Positions 1 through 10,800 of a DNA stretch of 61,851 bases are shown here, one piece after another. Position numbers and translations under genes: made by a program. The DNA is from Pseudomonadota bacterium (lineage in GTDB: Bacteria > Pseudomonadota > Alphaproteobacteria > Caulobacterales > Caulobacteraceae): the NCBI GenBank assembly GCA_023456105.1, contig JAEYAO010000008.1, forward strand, positions 1 to 61,851, in the 5' to 3' direction. The stretch's first letter is position 1. Every line of letters begins with the position of its first letter. The notes below the pieces were generated by a model. The model saw only the letters and a list, made by a program, of their open reading frames with translations, made no database searches and was not told the DNA's origin.

Positions 1-65
1 TTGGCGACGCGGTCAACGGCCTCGCGCTTGAAAGAATCCGGAAAGTTCCGGCGTTGAACACTCAT
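1..65 (-). CDS. IS3-family transposase OrfA, N-terminal fragment (partial)
   Basis: The first 21 codons of a minus-strand gene are visible. They read MSVQRRNFPDSFKREAV and onward, the typical start of IS3/IS911 OrfA proteins that opens the helix-turn-helix DNA-binding domain. The start ATG at 65-63 is preceded by an AGGAG ribosome-binding site at normal spacing. In this family OrfA binds the IS ends and is usually fused to OrfB by programmed frameshifting; the rest lies outside the window. Partial because of the window edge, not visibly broken. Confidence 0.7.
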   Translation of the reverse strand, partial: MSVQRRNFPDSFKREAVDRVA

Positions 66-111
66 CAGACACTCCTCTCCAGCTCCGAAAAGCTAGCATG
101 GGTGTCCACCA
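1..111 (-). mobile_element. End of an IS3-like insertion sequence, truncated by the window
   Basis: The minus strand holds the start of an IS3-type OrfA. About 35 bp upstream of its start codon, reading in from position 111, is TGGTGGACACCC, a plausible terminal inverted repeat beginning with TG as in many IS3 elements. The element continues left of base 1, so its other end and target duplication cannot be seen. Assigning 111 as the boundary is inference from that sequence; the transposase start itself is clear. Confidence 0.6.
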
Positions 112-256
112 AACCGAGGGAGGATCAGTTGGTTCTCTCGGCGCAACCGCAGGGAGCGAGGCGATGGGCAAGGCGTTCCGCCTCTTGCAGCAGCCAGATC
201 GTGTGCGGGCTCGGTCGATCCCGCCCGGCCCGGTCGTGTGGTCATCTTGTTCTATG

Positions 257-2333
257 TCACAGGGTGAACCGTATCAAAGCGCGCAGAGAGCGGGGCGCTC
301 CGGGGAAGATCCACAGGCGGCTATAGGAGCTGGCGGCGTAGTGCTCGTCCAACAGGTTGTCCGCCTCGAGCCGCACAGCCACGCGATCCGTCAGGGTGTA
401 ATCGACCGCGGCCTTGACCTTCCAGTAGGCGGGAAGCTGAACGCCGCTTCCGTCCAGGCCCGCGACGCGATCTCCGGTGTAGGCCGCGCCGGCCGTGAGC
501 GACCAATCTCGGCCGGCAGGCGTCGTGAACCGGCCAATGGCGTACATCGAACCGGAGTGATCGGGCACATTCAGCACGGCGTCGGTCGCAAAGGCGGAGT
601 CGTCTGCCTTGGCCTCGGTGAAGGCGTAGTTGGCGACGACCCGCCACGTCTCGCTGACTCGCACCGAGGCGTCGAACTCGACGCCCCGACTGATCAGCTT
701 GCCGACCGGCGCCAGGTAGTTCGCATCCACTGGATCGGTGGTCAGGATGTTGCTCTTCTCGATCTCGAACAGCGTCGCAGCGATGTCGACGCCCGGCCAA
801 GCGCCCTTGATCCCGACCTCGTACCCGGAGCCTGTTTCGGGTGCGAAGCCGCCTCCGCTGCGGCCCGTGCCTGAATTGAGCACGAACGATTCGCCGTAGC
901 TGGCGTGGACGCCTACGGTCTCCGTCAGACGGTAGCGTGCGCTGAAGCGATAGTTGACGGGGTTGTCAGCGGCCTCTCCGACCGCCCCGGTCCGGGTGTT
1001 GCGGATCGTCTGGGTGAAGTCGTCGTAGCGGACGCCGGCGAGCAGGCTGAGGCGGCCCGTCGCCTCCCACAGATCCTGAGCGTATAGAGTGACGACCTTG
1101 CGCCTCTCCAGATTGTCGGTGAACGGCAGCGGATCCGGCGCCGGGGAGCCGTACACCGGATTATAGATGTCAATGCCGTAGGGCCGTTCGGCCGTCGGAT
1201 TGATCCGCAGCCAGCGCTCGCCATACTCCAGCGTATAGGCCTTCACACCGAAGCCGAGCCGGTGGAGGCTTGCACCCGCCTGCACCCGACCGTTCAACTC
1301 CAGACGCCCGGACAGATCCTCGACAGTGAAGTCGCGGCCCCGGCGCTGGCGCCACAGGGTGTCGCCGACCAGTCGCGAGTGATCGCTGGAGTAGCCTTTC
1401 AGCGTGCCGCCGCGCCAGGCGAGGCCGCCGTTGAGGCTCCAGTCGTCGGTGATGCGGTATTCGCCCGTGACCTGGTGTCGTTCGTTGATGAATCGGGTCA
1501 CGCCGTCGTTCGGCTCTCCGAAGTAGCTGAAGCGCGGCAAGGCCAGGGCGTCGCCGTCCACGGCCGGAAGACCGCGGTCGAACAAGGTGTCGAAGGTCGT
1601 GAACTCGCCCACATAGGTCAGGCGCAGGTCATCGCTGGGACGCCAGGTCAGCGACGGCGCAAGGGCGATCCGTCTCAGCCCCACATGGTCGCGCCAGCCA
1701 TCGCTGGTTTCCACGGCCGCGGCGACCCGCGCGGCCAAGACGTCGTTCAGCGGCCCTGTCAGATCAAGCTCGGCGCGGGCCAGTTCGAACGATCCCGCCG
1801 TCAGCGTCAGACCGGCTTCATTGGAAAAGCGCGGCGTCTTGGACACGATGTTGACGCGACCGGCGGGATCGATGTCGCCGAACAAGGCGCCGGCCGGTCC
1901 TTTCAGAATCTCGATCCGTTCAGCCGTGGCTGGGTCTCTCGGCGGCGCCATGCCCCGGTTCGCCAGGAAGCCGTCGACGTAGTACTCGGCCCCGCCGTCC
2001 GGCGTGCCCAGAAAGCCGCGAATGGCGAAGTTGTCCATGACCCCGCCGCGGTTGTTCTGCTGACTGACGCCGCTGACCAGCTCCAGCATCCACAAGGCGC
2101 GTGGCGCCCACCGCCTGCAGCAGATCTGCTTCGATCGAGCGGCTGGACGGCGACATCCGCTCCGTCACCGCTCCTGCTCCCAAGGTCCCATCCCTCCGCC
2201 CCGCGCGTCGGCCCAGCACCACGATCTCATCAAGGGCCTGCGCCTGGGGTCGCCCGCCCTGCGGCTGGACAGCCGCCGAAGGCGCGGCGGCGGTCAGCAG
2301 GCACAGGCCAGCGCAGCTCGACAGGAGGAACAA
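257..2333 (-). pseudogene. TonB-dependent siderophore receptor, frameshifted
   Basis: This encodes an outer-membrane receptor of about 690 residues, probably for a ferric siderophore. The first frame starts at a TTG (2333) and gives a signal peptide, a TonB box (LDEIVVLGRR) and the start of the plug. Near 2085-2100 the reading frame changes by one base (GTGGATGCTGGAG where a longer codon run is expected). The plug then continues in the other frame (FAIRGFLG, ILKGPAGALFGD) and the beta-barrel runs to an aromatic C-terminal strand ending in RFTL. No other lesion is visible in the barrel. The neighbour on the right is also broken and an IS lies on the left, so decay is likely; a sequencing error remains possible. 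Confidence 0.8.
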
Positions 2334-2384
2334 GGGGAGGCTCCGTTGAAATGTTATCCTGTATCGGCTAGTCGCTCGGTCGTG

Positions 2385-3575
2385 ATGATGTCAACACCCG
2401 CCACGCTTGTCGCCGCCGACCCCTGTTCCGCTCCAGGCGCTAAAACGCTCGCCCCACGCATCCAGTCCATAGATGCGCTGCGGGGTCTGGTCATCCTGCT
2501 GATGCTGGTCGATCACACGCGGGAGTTCTTCTTCATCCACGCCCAGGTCTCGGACCCCATGGACGTGGGCACGACCGCGCCGGCCTTGTTCTTCACGCGC
2601 TTGGCGGCGCACCTGTGCGCGCCGGTGTTCGTGGCGCTGACGGGGCTCGGCGCCTGGCTTTACGGATCGAAGAAGGGCGGCGCGGCCGCAGCTTCCGGCT
2701 TTCTGTTCAAGCGCGGCCTGTTCCTGGTCCTGCTGGAGCTGACGGCGGTCAACTTCGCCTGGACGTTCTCGCTGACGCCGCCGACCGTGTTCCTGCAGGT
2801 GATCTGGGTGATCGGCCTGTCGATGATTGCGCTGGCGGCGCTTGTGCATCTGCCCCGCGGCTGGCTGATCGCTGTGGGCGTGATCATCGTGCTGGGCCAC
2901 AACCTTCTTGATCCGATCAACTTCGTCGAAGGTCAGCCTGGTCACACCCTGTGGGCCATCCTGCACGATCGAGGCTTCATCGACCTGCCATGGGGCGGGC
3001 AGGCGCGCACCTCGTAACCGCTGCTGCCGTGGATCGGCGTGGCGGCGCTGGGTTACGCGGTCGGCCCCTGGTTCGCGGGCGAAGCCGCGTCGCGTCGGCG
3101 CCGGCTGCTGACCGCAGGCGCCATCATGCTCGGGATGTTTGTGGTTCTGCGCTGCGTCAACCTCTACGGCGATCCGACGCCCTGGTCCGTCCACCCGGAC
3201 GCGCTTCGCTCGGCGATGAGTTACCTGAACCTGACCAAGTATCCGCCCTCAGCAGATTTCCTCTTGCTGACCCTAGGCGTGGGCGTGCTGGTCCTTGCGG
3301 CGCTGGAGCGGACCTCCGCGCGTGTGGTGCGCCTGGTGGCGGTCTTCGGCGGCGCTCCCTTGTTCTTCTATCTGATCCACCTGTACGCTCTGCACCTGCT
3401 CCACCTCGCCGCGCTTTCGCTGCTTGGGGTCAATCGGGGCGACACATTCGGCGTGCCCGCAGTGGGATGGCTCTGGCTTGTTGCGGCGATCCTGGCCGTT
3501 CCCTGCTGGTTTGCATGCCGTTGGTTCGCAGGCGTCAAGCGCAACAGCCAACGGGCCTGGCTCAAGTACCTGTGA
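2385..3575 (+). pseudogene. DUF1624 / HGSNAT-like membrane acyltransferase with an in-frame stop
   Basis: This multi-pass membrane protein of about 395 codons opens with the family signature SIDALRGLVILLMLVDH, seen in DUF1624 and heparan-alpha-glucosaminide N-acetyltransferase-like proteins. At 3015-3017 the frame holds TAA between RTS and PLLPWIG. The same frame then continues uninterrupted to 3575 with the remaining membrane helices. A TAC or TAT tyrosine codon there would restore the whole protein, so this looks like a single nonsense change. The start is uncertain: ATG 2385 or 2388 is preferred over ATG 2346, which leaves only 12 bp to the divergent receptor. The substrate is unknown. Confidence 0.75.
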
Positions 3576-4019
3576 GCACCGCCGCAAGCTTTCGAGCACC
3601 GCAACTGTTCAACAGCTAAGCGCCAGCGTCGTCCGCCGAGACATTATTTCCGAGTGACCTGGTGCAAAGCGACATCCTCGAAGACGCTCCTTACGATGGG
3701 TGATCCTCGACTCCGTGACGCCTAAGGGATGCGCTCTCCTGCCTGATGGTGAAGGGCGGACGCATGGCGAGGCCTCATGGGCGTTCCTCTTTGACGCTCG
3801 CAATTCGGCTGGGCCCCGCGATCCAACCCTCGTTCAGGCGTCGGCCAACACGCCGTCGATCCCTGACGCGCCCACATTCTCCACACAACCAGAGTTAGCA
3901 CGGGCTGAGAGGCGCAGGGTGTCGTGTGCTGTCCGGCCGAGGCTCGGCGAAACGGCTGCGTGCAAACCGGTGTTTAACGATCTTCCATGCACAACCACAG
4001 GTGGTGCTGGGGGAAGGTC
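3576..4019. other. Intergenic stretch of 444 bp with no recognisable gene
   Basis: I find no tRNA, no convincing ORF and no clear terminator. A short near-repeat GAGCACCGC occurs twice within about 25 bp just after the preceding gene. A minus-strand reading frame across 3609-3803 lacks similarity to anything I recognise and has no ribosome-binding site. The promoter of the tadE-like gene presumably lies at the right end, but no strong consensus is visible. Confidence 0.5.
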
Positions 4020-4445
4020 ATGCGCGTCAGGGGTTGGAAGAGGGGTCTAGGGGACGACGGCGGGGCGGCGGCGGTGGAGTTCGCGCTGATCGGACCTTTG
4101 TTCGTTTTGCTTCTGGCTGGGGTGGTGGTCTACGGCGGCTGGCTGTGGCTGGCGCAGTCCGTGCAGTCGGTGGCGTCTGAAGCCGCGCGGGCGGCGGTGG
4201 CGGGACTGGACCACGAGGAGCGGCGGCTTCTGGCGCAGAGCGAGGTGCAGGAAGGGCTGTCCCACGCCTCGCGGGTGCTGGACGCCGATCACCTAAGCAC
4301 CCGCATCGTCAGCGACGACCAGCGCGTGGAGGTGGTGCTGGTCTATGACGCCAGCGAGCACCCGATCCTGCAGCTGATGAACCTGGTGCCGGGACCCTCG
4401 CGGCGGATCGAGCGACGCGCGGTGGTGCGCGTGGGCGGCTACTGA
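4020..4445 (+). CDS. TadE-like pilus assembly / pseudopilin protein
   Basis: This 141-residue protein has the TadE layout. A short basic N-terminus is followed by GGAAAVEFALIGPLFVLLL, a type IV prepilin-like cleavage and membrane segment with the conserved glutamate, and then a small extracytoplasmic domain. TadE minor pseudopilins work with TadG in Flp pilus assembly. ATG 4020 is chosen because the residues just before the membrane helix match the family start; an upstream ATG at 3987 is possible. It is followed with no gap by a TadG-like gene. The remaining Tad secretion genes are absent here. Confidence 0.75.
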   Translation: MRVRGWKRGLGDDGGAAAVEFALIGPLFVLLLAGVVVYGGWLWLAQSVQSVASEAARAAVAGLDHEERRLLAQSEVQEGLSHASRVLDADHLSTRIVSDDQRVEVVLVYDASEHPILQLMNLVPGPSRRIERRAVVRVGGY

Positions 4446-6134
4446 GTGAGGCGGCGGAGCGGGCGCGGCGGGTCCTGGCTGGCGGACCAGGGCGGCGGGG
4501 TGGGGTTGATGGGCGCGGCGGGGCTGGCCCTGCTGAGCCTTCTCGCAGCGATGGTGATCGACCTGGCCTTTCTGGAGATGGAGGGACGCCGGTTGCAGTC
4601 CGCCGCGGATCTGGCGGCCCTGTCGGCGGCGCGGGACCTGGACCGCGCGGCGGCGGCGGCGGCGGCCACGGCGCGCGACAATCTTTCGGGACCCCTGCGC
4701 GACGCCCATGCGGTGGAGACGACCACCGGCGCCTATGATCCCGATCCCCGAACCCCTCCGCGCCAGCGCTTTCGCGCCGGGGCGGGCTCGCCCAACGCCG
4801 CGCGGGTGCGGCTCTCGGGGCCGGCGTCCCTGCATTTCGGACGGGTGATCCTGGGGCGGGACAGCGTGATGCTGAGCCGTCAGGCCACGGCCGCGAGGCC
4901 GCATCGGGAAACCGCCGCCTTTTCCATCGGCTCGCGTCTGGCGCGGCTGGACGGCGGCCTCGCGAACCAGCTGCTGCACGCGCTTACCGGCGCCAAGGTG
5001 CAGCTGTCGGCGGCGGACTACCGCTCGCTGGCGGAGGCGCGGATCAGCCTGTCGGACGCCCTGGACGCGCTGGCGACCGAGGCGGATCTGCGGGCCGGCG
5101 ACTACGCCCGGTTGGCCGACGCCCAGATCGAGGCGGGCCCGGTGCTGCGCCGGCTCGCGGCGATGACGCCGCCGGGGGCCGCCTCGACGCTGAACCGGCT
5201 GGCCACGGCGGCGGGCGGCATGCGGCTGAAGGCCGGCGATCTGATCGGTGTGGACGCCTCGGCGCCGCACGGTCTGAAAGGCGCGGCGAGCGCGCAGGTC
5301 TCGGCCCTGGACCTCGCTATGGCCATGCTGGAGATCGGCGGCGGCGAGCGGCAGGCGGCGCTGGATCTAGCGGTCCCGTCCGGGCTTGCGGACGTTCGCG
5401 TCATGCTGGCCATAGGCGAACGGCCGGTGAACAGCCCATGGCTCGCGGTCAGCGACAGGGGCGAGCCGACGATCCGCACGGCGCAGGTCCGGCTGTTCGT
5501 GATGGCGACGACCAGCCAGGCCCTGGCGCTGCTCGGTCGGGTGGAACTGCCGCTGCTCGGTCGGGTGGAACTGCCGCTGATCGTCGAGGCGGCGCCGTCC
5601 GAGGCGCGGTTGGCGGACATCCGCTGCACGCCCGATGCCGAGGTGCGGCTGGACGTGCGGCCGGGCGTGGCGCGGGTGATGGTGGGCCGGGCGGACGCAA
5701 GGGCCCTGCGCGACTTCTCCACGCCCCTGTCGAGCCGATCGACCCAGCTGGCGTCGCTGGCCGGCATCGCCACGGTCAAGGGGCGCGCCGAGGTGACGGC
5801 GGCGGACGCCGGCTTTCAACCCACGACCTTCTCCGCCGCCGACATCGCCCGGCAGCGCGTGCGCACGGTTCAGTCGCGCGCCTTCGCCAGCGGGGCTGTG
5901 ACCAGCCTGCTTCAGCGGCTGGACCTGGAGGTGACGGCGCTAGGCCTGGGGGTCGATGTCGGCGCGATCAGCCAGGCGGTCGGGCTGCTGCTGACGCCGC
6001 TGGGGCCCGTGCTCGACGGCGTGCTGAACAGCGTGCTGGCGCTCCTGGGCCTGCACCTCGGAGAGGCGGACGTGACGGTCCACGGCGTGTCCTGCCCGCG
6101 CGGCGGCGCGGCGCCGCCGGTGCTGGTCGGATGA
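4446..6134 (+). CDS. TadG-like Flp pilus-associated protein
   Basis: The product has 562 residues. Residues 20-55 contain a membrane segment followed by EGRRLQSAADLAALSAARD, the hallmark of TadG/DUF2134 proteins, and the long remainder is extracytoplasmic. The GTG start lies directly after the TGA of the tadE-like gene, so the two are co-translated. An exact 24-bp tandem duplication at 5529-5576 repeats LLGRVELP in frame and looks recent. TadG proteins are thought to help anchor or assemble Flp pili; no von Willebrand domain is evident in this copy. Function is inferred from family only. Confidence 0.7.
   Translation: MRRRSGRGGSWLADQGGGVGLMGAAGLALLSLLAAMVIDLAFLEMEGRRLQSAADLAALSAARDLDRAAAAAAATARDNLSGPLRDAHAVETTTGAYDPDPRTPPRQRFRAGAGSPNAARVRLSGPASLHFGRVILGRDSVMLSRQATAARPHRETAAFSIGSRLARLDGGLANQLLHALTGAKVQLSAADYRSLAEARISLSDALDALATEADLRAGDYARLADAQIEAGPVLRRLAAMTPPGAASTLNRLATAAGGMRLKAGDLIGVDASAPHGLKGAASAQVSALDLAMAMLEIGGGERQAALDLAVPSGLADVRVMLAIGERPVNSPWLAVSDRGEPTIRTAQVRLFVMATTSQALALLGRVELPLLGRVELPLIVEAAPSEARLADIRCTPDAEVRLDVRPGVARVMVGRADARALRDFSTPLSSRSTQLASLAGIATVKGRAEVTAADAGFQPTTFSAADIARQRVRTVQSRAFASGAVTSLLQRLDLEVTALGLGVDVGAISQAVGLLLTPLGPVLDGVLNSVLALLGLHLGEADVTVHGVSCPRGGAAPPVLVG
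5529..5576 (+). repeat. 24-bp exact tandem duplication inside the tadG-like gene
   Basis: Two adjacent identical copies (5529-5552 and 5553-5576) each encode eight residues including GRVELP. The frame is preserved, so the protein is only lengthened by eight residues. Confidence 0.95.
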
Positions 6135-6146
6135 AGGACCTGGGTC

Positions 6147-7502
6147 TCAGCCGCGGGCGGCGCGCAGGCCGTCGGCCGAGGCCTGCTGCAGCGCCGGACG
6201 CTTCTGGCCGCCGGCGGCGATGATGCGGTCGATGCGAGACTTTTCGGCGCGGAAGGCGGCGAGATCGGCGCCCGACAGTTCGGAGCCTTCCTGCGTCTTC
6301 ACGCCCGCCGGATTGATCCGCTGGCCGTTGCGCCACAGCTCATAGTGCAGGTGCGGGCCGGTGGAGGCGCCGGTGGAGCCCACATAGGCGACGACCTGGC
6401 CCTGGCTGACTCGCTGCCCGGCGCGGATGCCCGAGCCGTAGCGCGACAGGTGACCGTAGCCGCTTTCCAGACCATTGGCGTGGCGGATGCGCAGCCAGTT
6501 GCCGTAGCCGCCCCAGCGGCGGGCCTCGACCACCACGCCGTCGGCGGGCGCCACGATCGGCGTGCCGGTCCCGGCGGCGAAGTCGATGCCCTGGTGCATC
6601 TTCTTGTAGCCGGAGATCGGGTGGGTGCGGAAACCGAAGTTGGACGACACGCGACGGAAGCTTTGCAGCGGCGTGCGCATCATGGCCGAGCGCAGGTTCT
6701 TGCCCTCGGCGTCGAAGAACTGGGCTTCCTTCGCGCCGGCCGGCTGGAAGCGGTAAAAGGTGCGGCCGCGCAGTTCGGCGTAGAGCAGGTCGCCGGCCGC
6801 GACCACGCGGCCGGCCTCGGTGATCTCGCGGTCGAACACCAGGGTGAATTCGTCGGAGGCGCGGATGTCGCGCTGCATGTCGAACTTGGTGGCGAACAGG
6901 CGGCTGGCGGCGCGCACGATGCTGGACGTGGCGCCCAGCTCCCGGGCGCTGGAGGACAGCGAACGCTCCACGTCGCCCTTCAGCACCACCGTCTCGTGAG
7001 CGACCTTTTCCTCAAGCGAGCGCAGGCGCAGGGCGCCGTCGAAGCTGCGCGACACCGTCAGCTGGCTGGCGGGGCCCGTGCGCATGGTCAGGCCGATCAG
7101 GCGGGCGTCGCCGCGGCCGTCGCGCGGCTTGGCGATGGCGGTCTCGAACTTCAGGCCGGCGCGCAGATCGGCGAGGTCAAAGGCGCCGGCCACGGTGGCG
7201 GCGACGGCGCTGGCTTCCTCGGAGGTGACGCCGGTGCGGCGCACGGCGTCCTCGAAGCTTTCGCCGCGACGGATCTGGACGGGGACGGCTTCCGGAGCGG
7301 TCAGGCCCTGCGGCGCACCGGCGGCGGCGAAGGCCTGGGCCTCCAGGCTGTCCATCTGGGCGGCCGTGACGACCGGAACTTCTTCGGCCTTGGCGGGTTC
7401 ATAAGCCCGTCCCGCCAGCAGGGCCACGGTGACCGCGGCGGCTGTGGTGAGCAGATGCGGCGCGAGGCGCGTCGGCTGGCGGCGTGGGTCGAACTGAGCC
7501 AT
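6147..7502 (-). CDS. M23 family metallopeptidase (murein endopeptidase, MepM/DipM type)
   Basis: This 451-residue envelope protein has a signal or anchor helix at about 14-32 and a middle region with a LysM-like segment (VQIRRGESFEDAVRRTGV, about 75-93). The C-terminal M23 zinc peptidase domain has ligands visible as HQGIDF (H303, D307) and PHLHYEL (H384, H386). Such enzymes cut peptidoglycan cross-links during growth or division. ATG 7502 is preferred over 7565 because the basic N-terminus and membrane helix follow at normal spacing. It converges on the tadG-like gene and diverges from ydbH. Family assignment is secure; the exact bond cleaved is not. Confidence 0.88.
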   Translation of the reverse strand: MAQFDPRRQPTRLAPHLLTTAAAVTVALLAGRAYEPAKAEEVPVVTAAQMDSLEAQAFAAAGAPQGLTAPEAVPVQIRRGESFEDAVRRTGVTSEEASAVAATVAGAFDLADLRAGLKFETAIAKPRDGRGDARLIGLTMRTGPASQLTVSRSFDGALRLRSLEEKVAHETVVLKGDVERSLSSSARELGATSSIVRAASRLFATKFDMQRDIRASDEFTLVFDREITEAGRVVAAGDLLYAELRGRTFYRFQPAGAKEAQFFDAEGKNLRSAMMRTPLQSFRRVSSNFGFRTHPISGYKKMHQGIDFAAGTGTPIVAPADGVVVEARRWGGYGNWLRIRHANGLESGYGHLSRYGSGIRAGQRVSQGQVVAYVGSTGASTGPHLHYELWRNGQRINPAGVKTQEGSELSGADLAAFRAEKSRIDRIIAAGGQKRPALQQASADGLRAARG

Positions 7503-7832
7503 CGGTCCCCGTCGGTTTGCGACGCCGCGCGGCGCCCAATCGGTCACTATCAAGGACGCGCTCAACTCAGGCCCCGAGCGCGAGACGCGTCCTATATCGC
7601 GCCTGTCTCACTTTGGGAAGCAGATCGTTACAAAGGGTTAAGACGCCGGTCTTCACTCGCGAAGAACCCGGTCGGGAAGCGGTTCAGGGCGGTGATCCGC
7701 CGGGCGCCCGAATGTCGCCGCGCTTGGCGGCAACGCTTTGCAAACCGTTACGTCCTAGCGACAGAGTCCCTGTCGTGAGCTCCATGCCCGTCATGGCGAC
7801 GCCGAAGACCTGTCGCCCCTGAGAAAGGCCGC
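7503..7832. other. Divergent intergenic region between the M23 peptidase and ydbH
   Basis: This 330-bp region must hold both promoters. A small inverted repeat (CGACAG-AGTCC-CTGTCG) lies near 7760-7777, just upstream of ydbH. No tRNA, known riboswitch or EcfG-type promoter was recognised, and no coding frame here is convincing. Confidence 0.5.
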
Positions 7833-10800
7833 GTGTTGACCGAGACGCCGGCGACCCAGCCCGCCCGACGCCCCCGCGCCCCGCGCGCGCTGACCGCGAT
7901 CGCCACGGCGGCGGCGGTTCTGCTTGTGCTGCTGGCGCTGGCCTATCTGAACCGCCGGATCGCCGCGCGCGAGGTGCTGGTCGGATGGCTGGAACGTCAG
8001 GGCGTGCCCGCCGAGGTCGAGGTGGAAAGGATCGAGCTGGACGGCTTTGTCGGTCGCATCCGCATCGGCGATCTCCGCAACCCCGACGTGGTGGTGGAGC
8101 GGGTGGAGGTCGACTACGCCGTCGGCGCGCCCTGGTCGCGCGAAGGTCTTGGCGTCACGCCCAGTCGAATCCGCCTGTTGCGGCCGGTGGTGCGGGCGAG
8201 CTGGCGCGAAGGCGAGCTGTCGCTCGGATCGCTGGATCCCTTGGTGGAGCGCTTCACCGGCCGGCCGCCGCGCCCGGATTCGCGCGCCCCGCTGGTGATC
8301 GTCGAACAGGGACGGCTGAGGCTCGATACCGAGTACGGCCCGGTCGAGGCGCGCGGCGACGCCCGAATGGAGGACGGCAAGCTGATGCGGCTGGTCGCCC
8401 GCATGCCGGCGGCGGCGCTGAAAAGCGGATCGACGGAGGCCCACGGCCTGTCCGGCGACGTCGACCTGACCACACGCGGGGACCGGATCGCCTTGAGGCT
8501 CAACGCCGCGGCGACCGGATTCGGCGCCAAGGGGGCCGGCGGCGACGGCGCGCGCCTCAGCCTCTCCGGCGATCTGCCCTATCCCGACCTGAAGGGCCGC
8601 AGGGGCGATGGGCGCGCGGTGATCGAGGCGGCGCTGGAGGCGGATCGATTGTCGGTCGGCGGGACGCGCATGACCGAGGCGGCCGTGCGCACCCGCTTCG
8701 ACGGCGCGACCAGCGGCTGGCTTGAGGCCTTTCGCCTGGCGGGCCGCACGACCACGACGCTGACTGCGGACGAGATCGGCGGGGCGGCGCTTCAGGCGCG
8801 GGGCGCCGACATCCGCATCGAAGGCGACGCCGAACTGCGCCGCCCGTCCGAAGGTGCGCTGCGCTGGAGCGTGCGGGGCCCGATGCGGTTGAGGTCGGCG
8901 CGTCTGTCCACGTCGGGCGTGTCGATGGACGGGTTTGACGCCCGGTCGGGCGCTCTGGCGGTCGGCGGGCGCGGCGCGGCGTTGGAGGCCACGGGGCGCC
9001 TCGAAGCCGAGACGGATCGCTTCGTCTTCGGCGACCTGCGGCTGTCGCAGGCGCGGTCCGGCTTCGACCTGGATCTGGTGCAGGACGGAGGGCTGAGGCT
9101 GACGGCGGCGGGCTGCCTGTCGGCCGGTGACGGCGCCTGGCCACTGTTCGGCGCGCCGGAGCCGAAGGACCTGCCGGACTTGCGCGAGATGAAGCGGGCG
9201 CTGGGGTCCTTCGCCCTGTCGGTTCCGCGCTGGGCGGTGCAGGTGGGCCGGGCCGGTGTTTCGGTCAGCCTGAACCAGAACGCGACCCTGCGGCCGGCCA
9301 ACGGCGGCGTCCTGACGGTCCAGCCCGCGCGTACGCCCGTCTATCAGGCCCGGCCGGGGCGGCTGGGCGGCGGCGCCCTGACCCTTGCGGCGACGCGCGG
9401 CCGGGGACTGCCGCAGATGCGGGCGGACGTGCCGTCCTGGCGGCTGACGCCGAACGGCTTCAAGGCCGAGGTCGATGCGCGCGCCGCGCTGGACTTCGAT
9501 CTCGCGCGGGGCCTGACCGTTGAGACGCGCGGACGGCTGGCCAACGCCGCAGGACGCCTGACCTATGCGCCGCAGGGCTGTTCGGCCTTCACCTTGGAGC
9601 GCCTGGAGCTGGGCGAGAACGACGTCACGGCCGTGGCCGGAAACCTGTGCCCTGACGCCCGGCCGCTGCTGGCGGCGCAGAACGGCCGCTGGCGCGTCGT
9701 CGGCGGATTTGCACAGGTCAGAGGCCAGGCGCCGTTCCTGGGCATGGGTTTCGAGGAGGCGACGGGCGGCGTGACGGTCGACGGCGCGCGCGCCGGACTG
9801 TCGGCCGATGCGGACGTGAGGTCGGCCCGGGTCGAGGACGCCGTGACGCCGCGCCGGTTCAACCCCCTGTCGGCGAGGGGATCGGCCCGGCTCCGGTCGG
9901 AGCGATGGACCGGCGGCTTCGAACTGGCGTCCGGGCCTCATTCGATCGGTCGGCTGACCTTCCAGCATGACGGCGCGACGCGCACGGGTGGGCTGGAGAT
10001 CAGCGCGCCGGAACTGACTTTCGCCGAGAACGGGCTGCAGCCGCAGACGCTGACGCCGCTGCTGGACGCCTTTGTGCAGTCCCCGGTGACCGGCTCGGTC
10101 CGCTTCGACGGCCGCTTCGGCTGGACCGACACGCCGGAAGAGGGAACCAGCAGCGGCCGGCTGGTGATCCCGAACCTCGACTTCACCAGCCCGGCCGGGC
10201 CGGTGAAGGGACTGACGGGCGAGATCGACTTCACCAGCCTCGCGCCCCTGATCACCGCGCCGAACCAGCGGCTGCGCGTCGCCAGCCTGGATGCGGGCGC
10301 GGACATCACCGATCTGGATCTGACCTTCGGGCTCGACGAGACGGCCGTGACGGTGGCCGGCGCGCGGGTCGCGGCCGGCGGCGGCGTGATCTCGGTGGAG
10401 CCGTTGTCGATCCCGCTCGACCCGACGCAGCCGTTCAGCGGGGTCATCGTGCTGGAGCGCGTGCAGTTGGGCGAGGTGGTCTCCGACGCCGGTCTGGACG
10501 ACAAGGTGGAGCTGGATGCGGTGGTCTCGGGCCGCCTGCCGTTCGTGTCCGATCCCAAGGCCGGCGTGCGCATCACCGGCGGCGCGCTCCAGGCGGTGCA
10601 GCCGGGCCGCCTGTCGATCCAGCGCGAGGTGCTGAGCGATGTCAGCGCCGGCGGCGTGGGCGAGGACGTGCCGCCCGGCACGGTCGAGGACCTGGCTTAT
10701 CAGGCAATGGAGGACCTCGCCTTCGACATGCTGACGGCCGACGTCAACAGCCTGGACGGCGGGCGCGCCTCCGTCGTCTTCCACATCAAGGGCCGCCACG

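Noticed and set aside
257..2095. Intact, shorter TonB receptor starting at 2095
   Set aside because: The missing signal peptide, TonB box and first plug strand are encoded immediately upstream in another frame, so the short version is a product of the frameshift.
3609..3803. 64-codon minus-strand open frame in the 3.6-4.0 kb gap
   Set aside because: No ribosome-binding site, no domain and a Ser/Arg-rich translation; treated as non-coding.
7791..10799. 1002-codon minus-strand open frame antisense to ydbH
   Set aside because: Composition is Arg/Gln/His/Pro-rich with no domain, typical of antisense frames in GC-rich DNA; ydbH on the plus strand is a clear family member.
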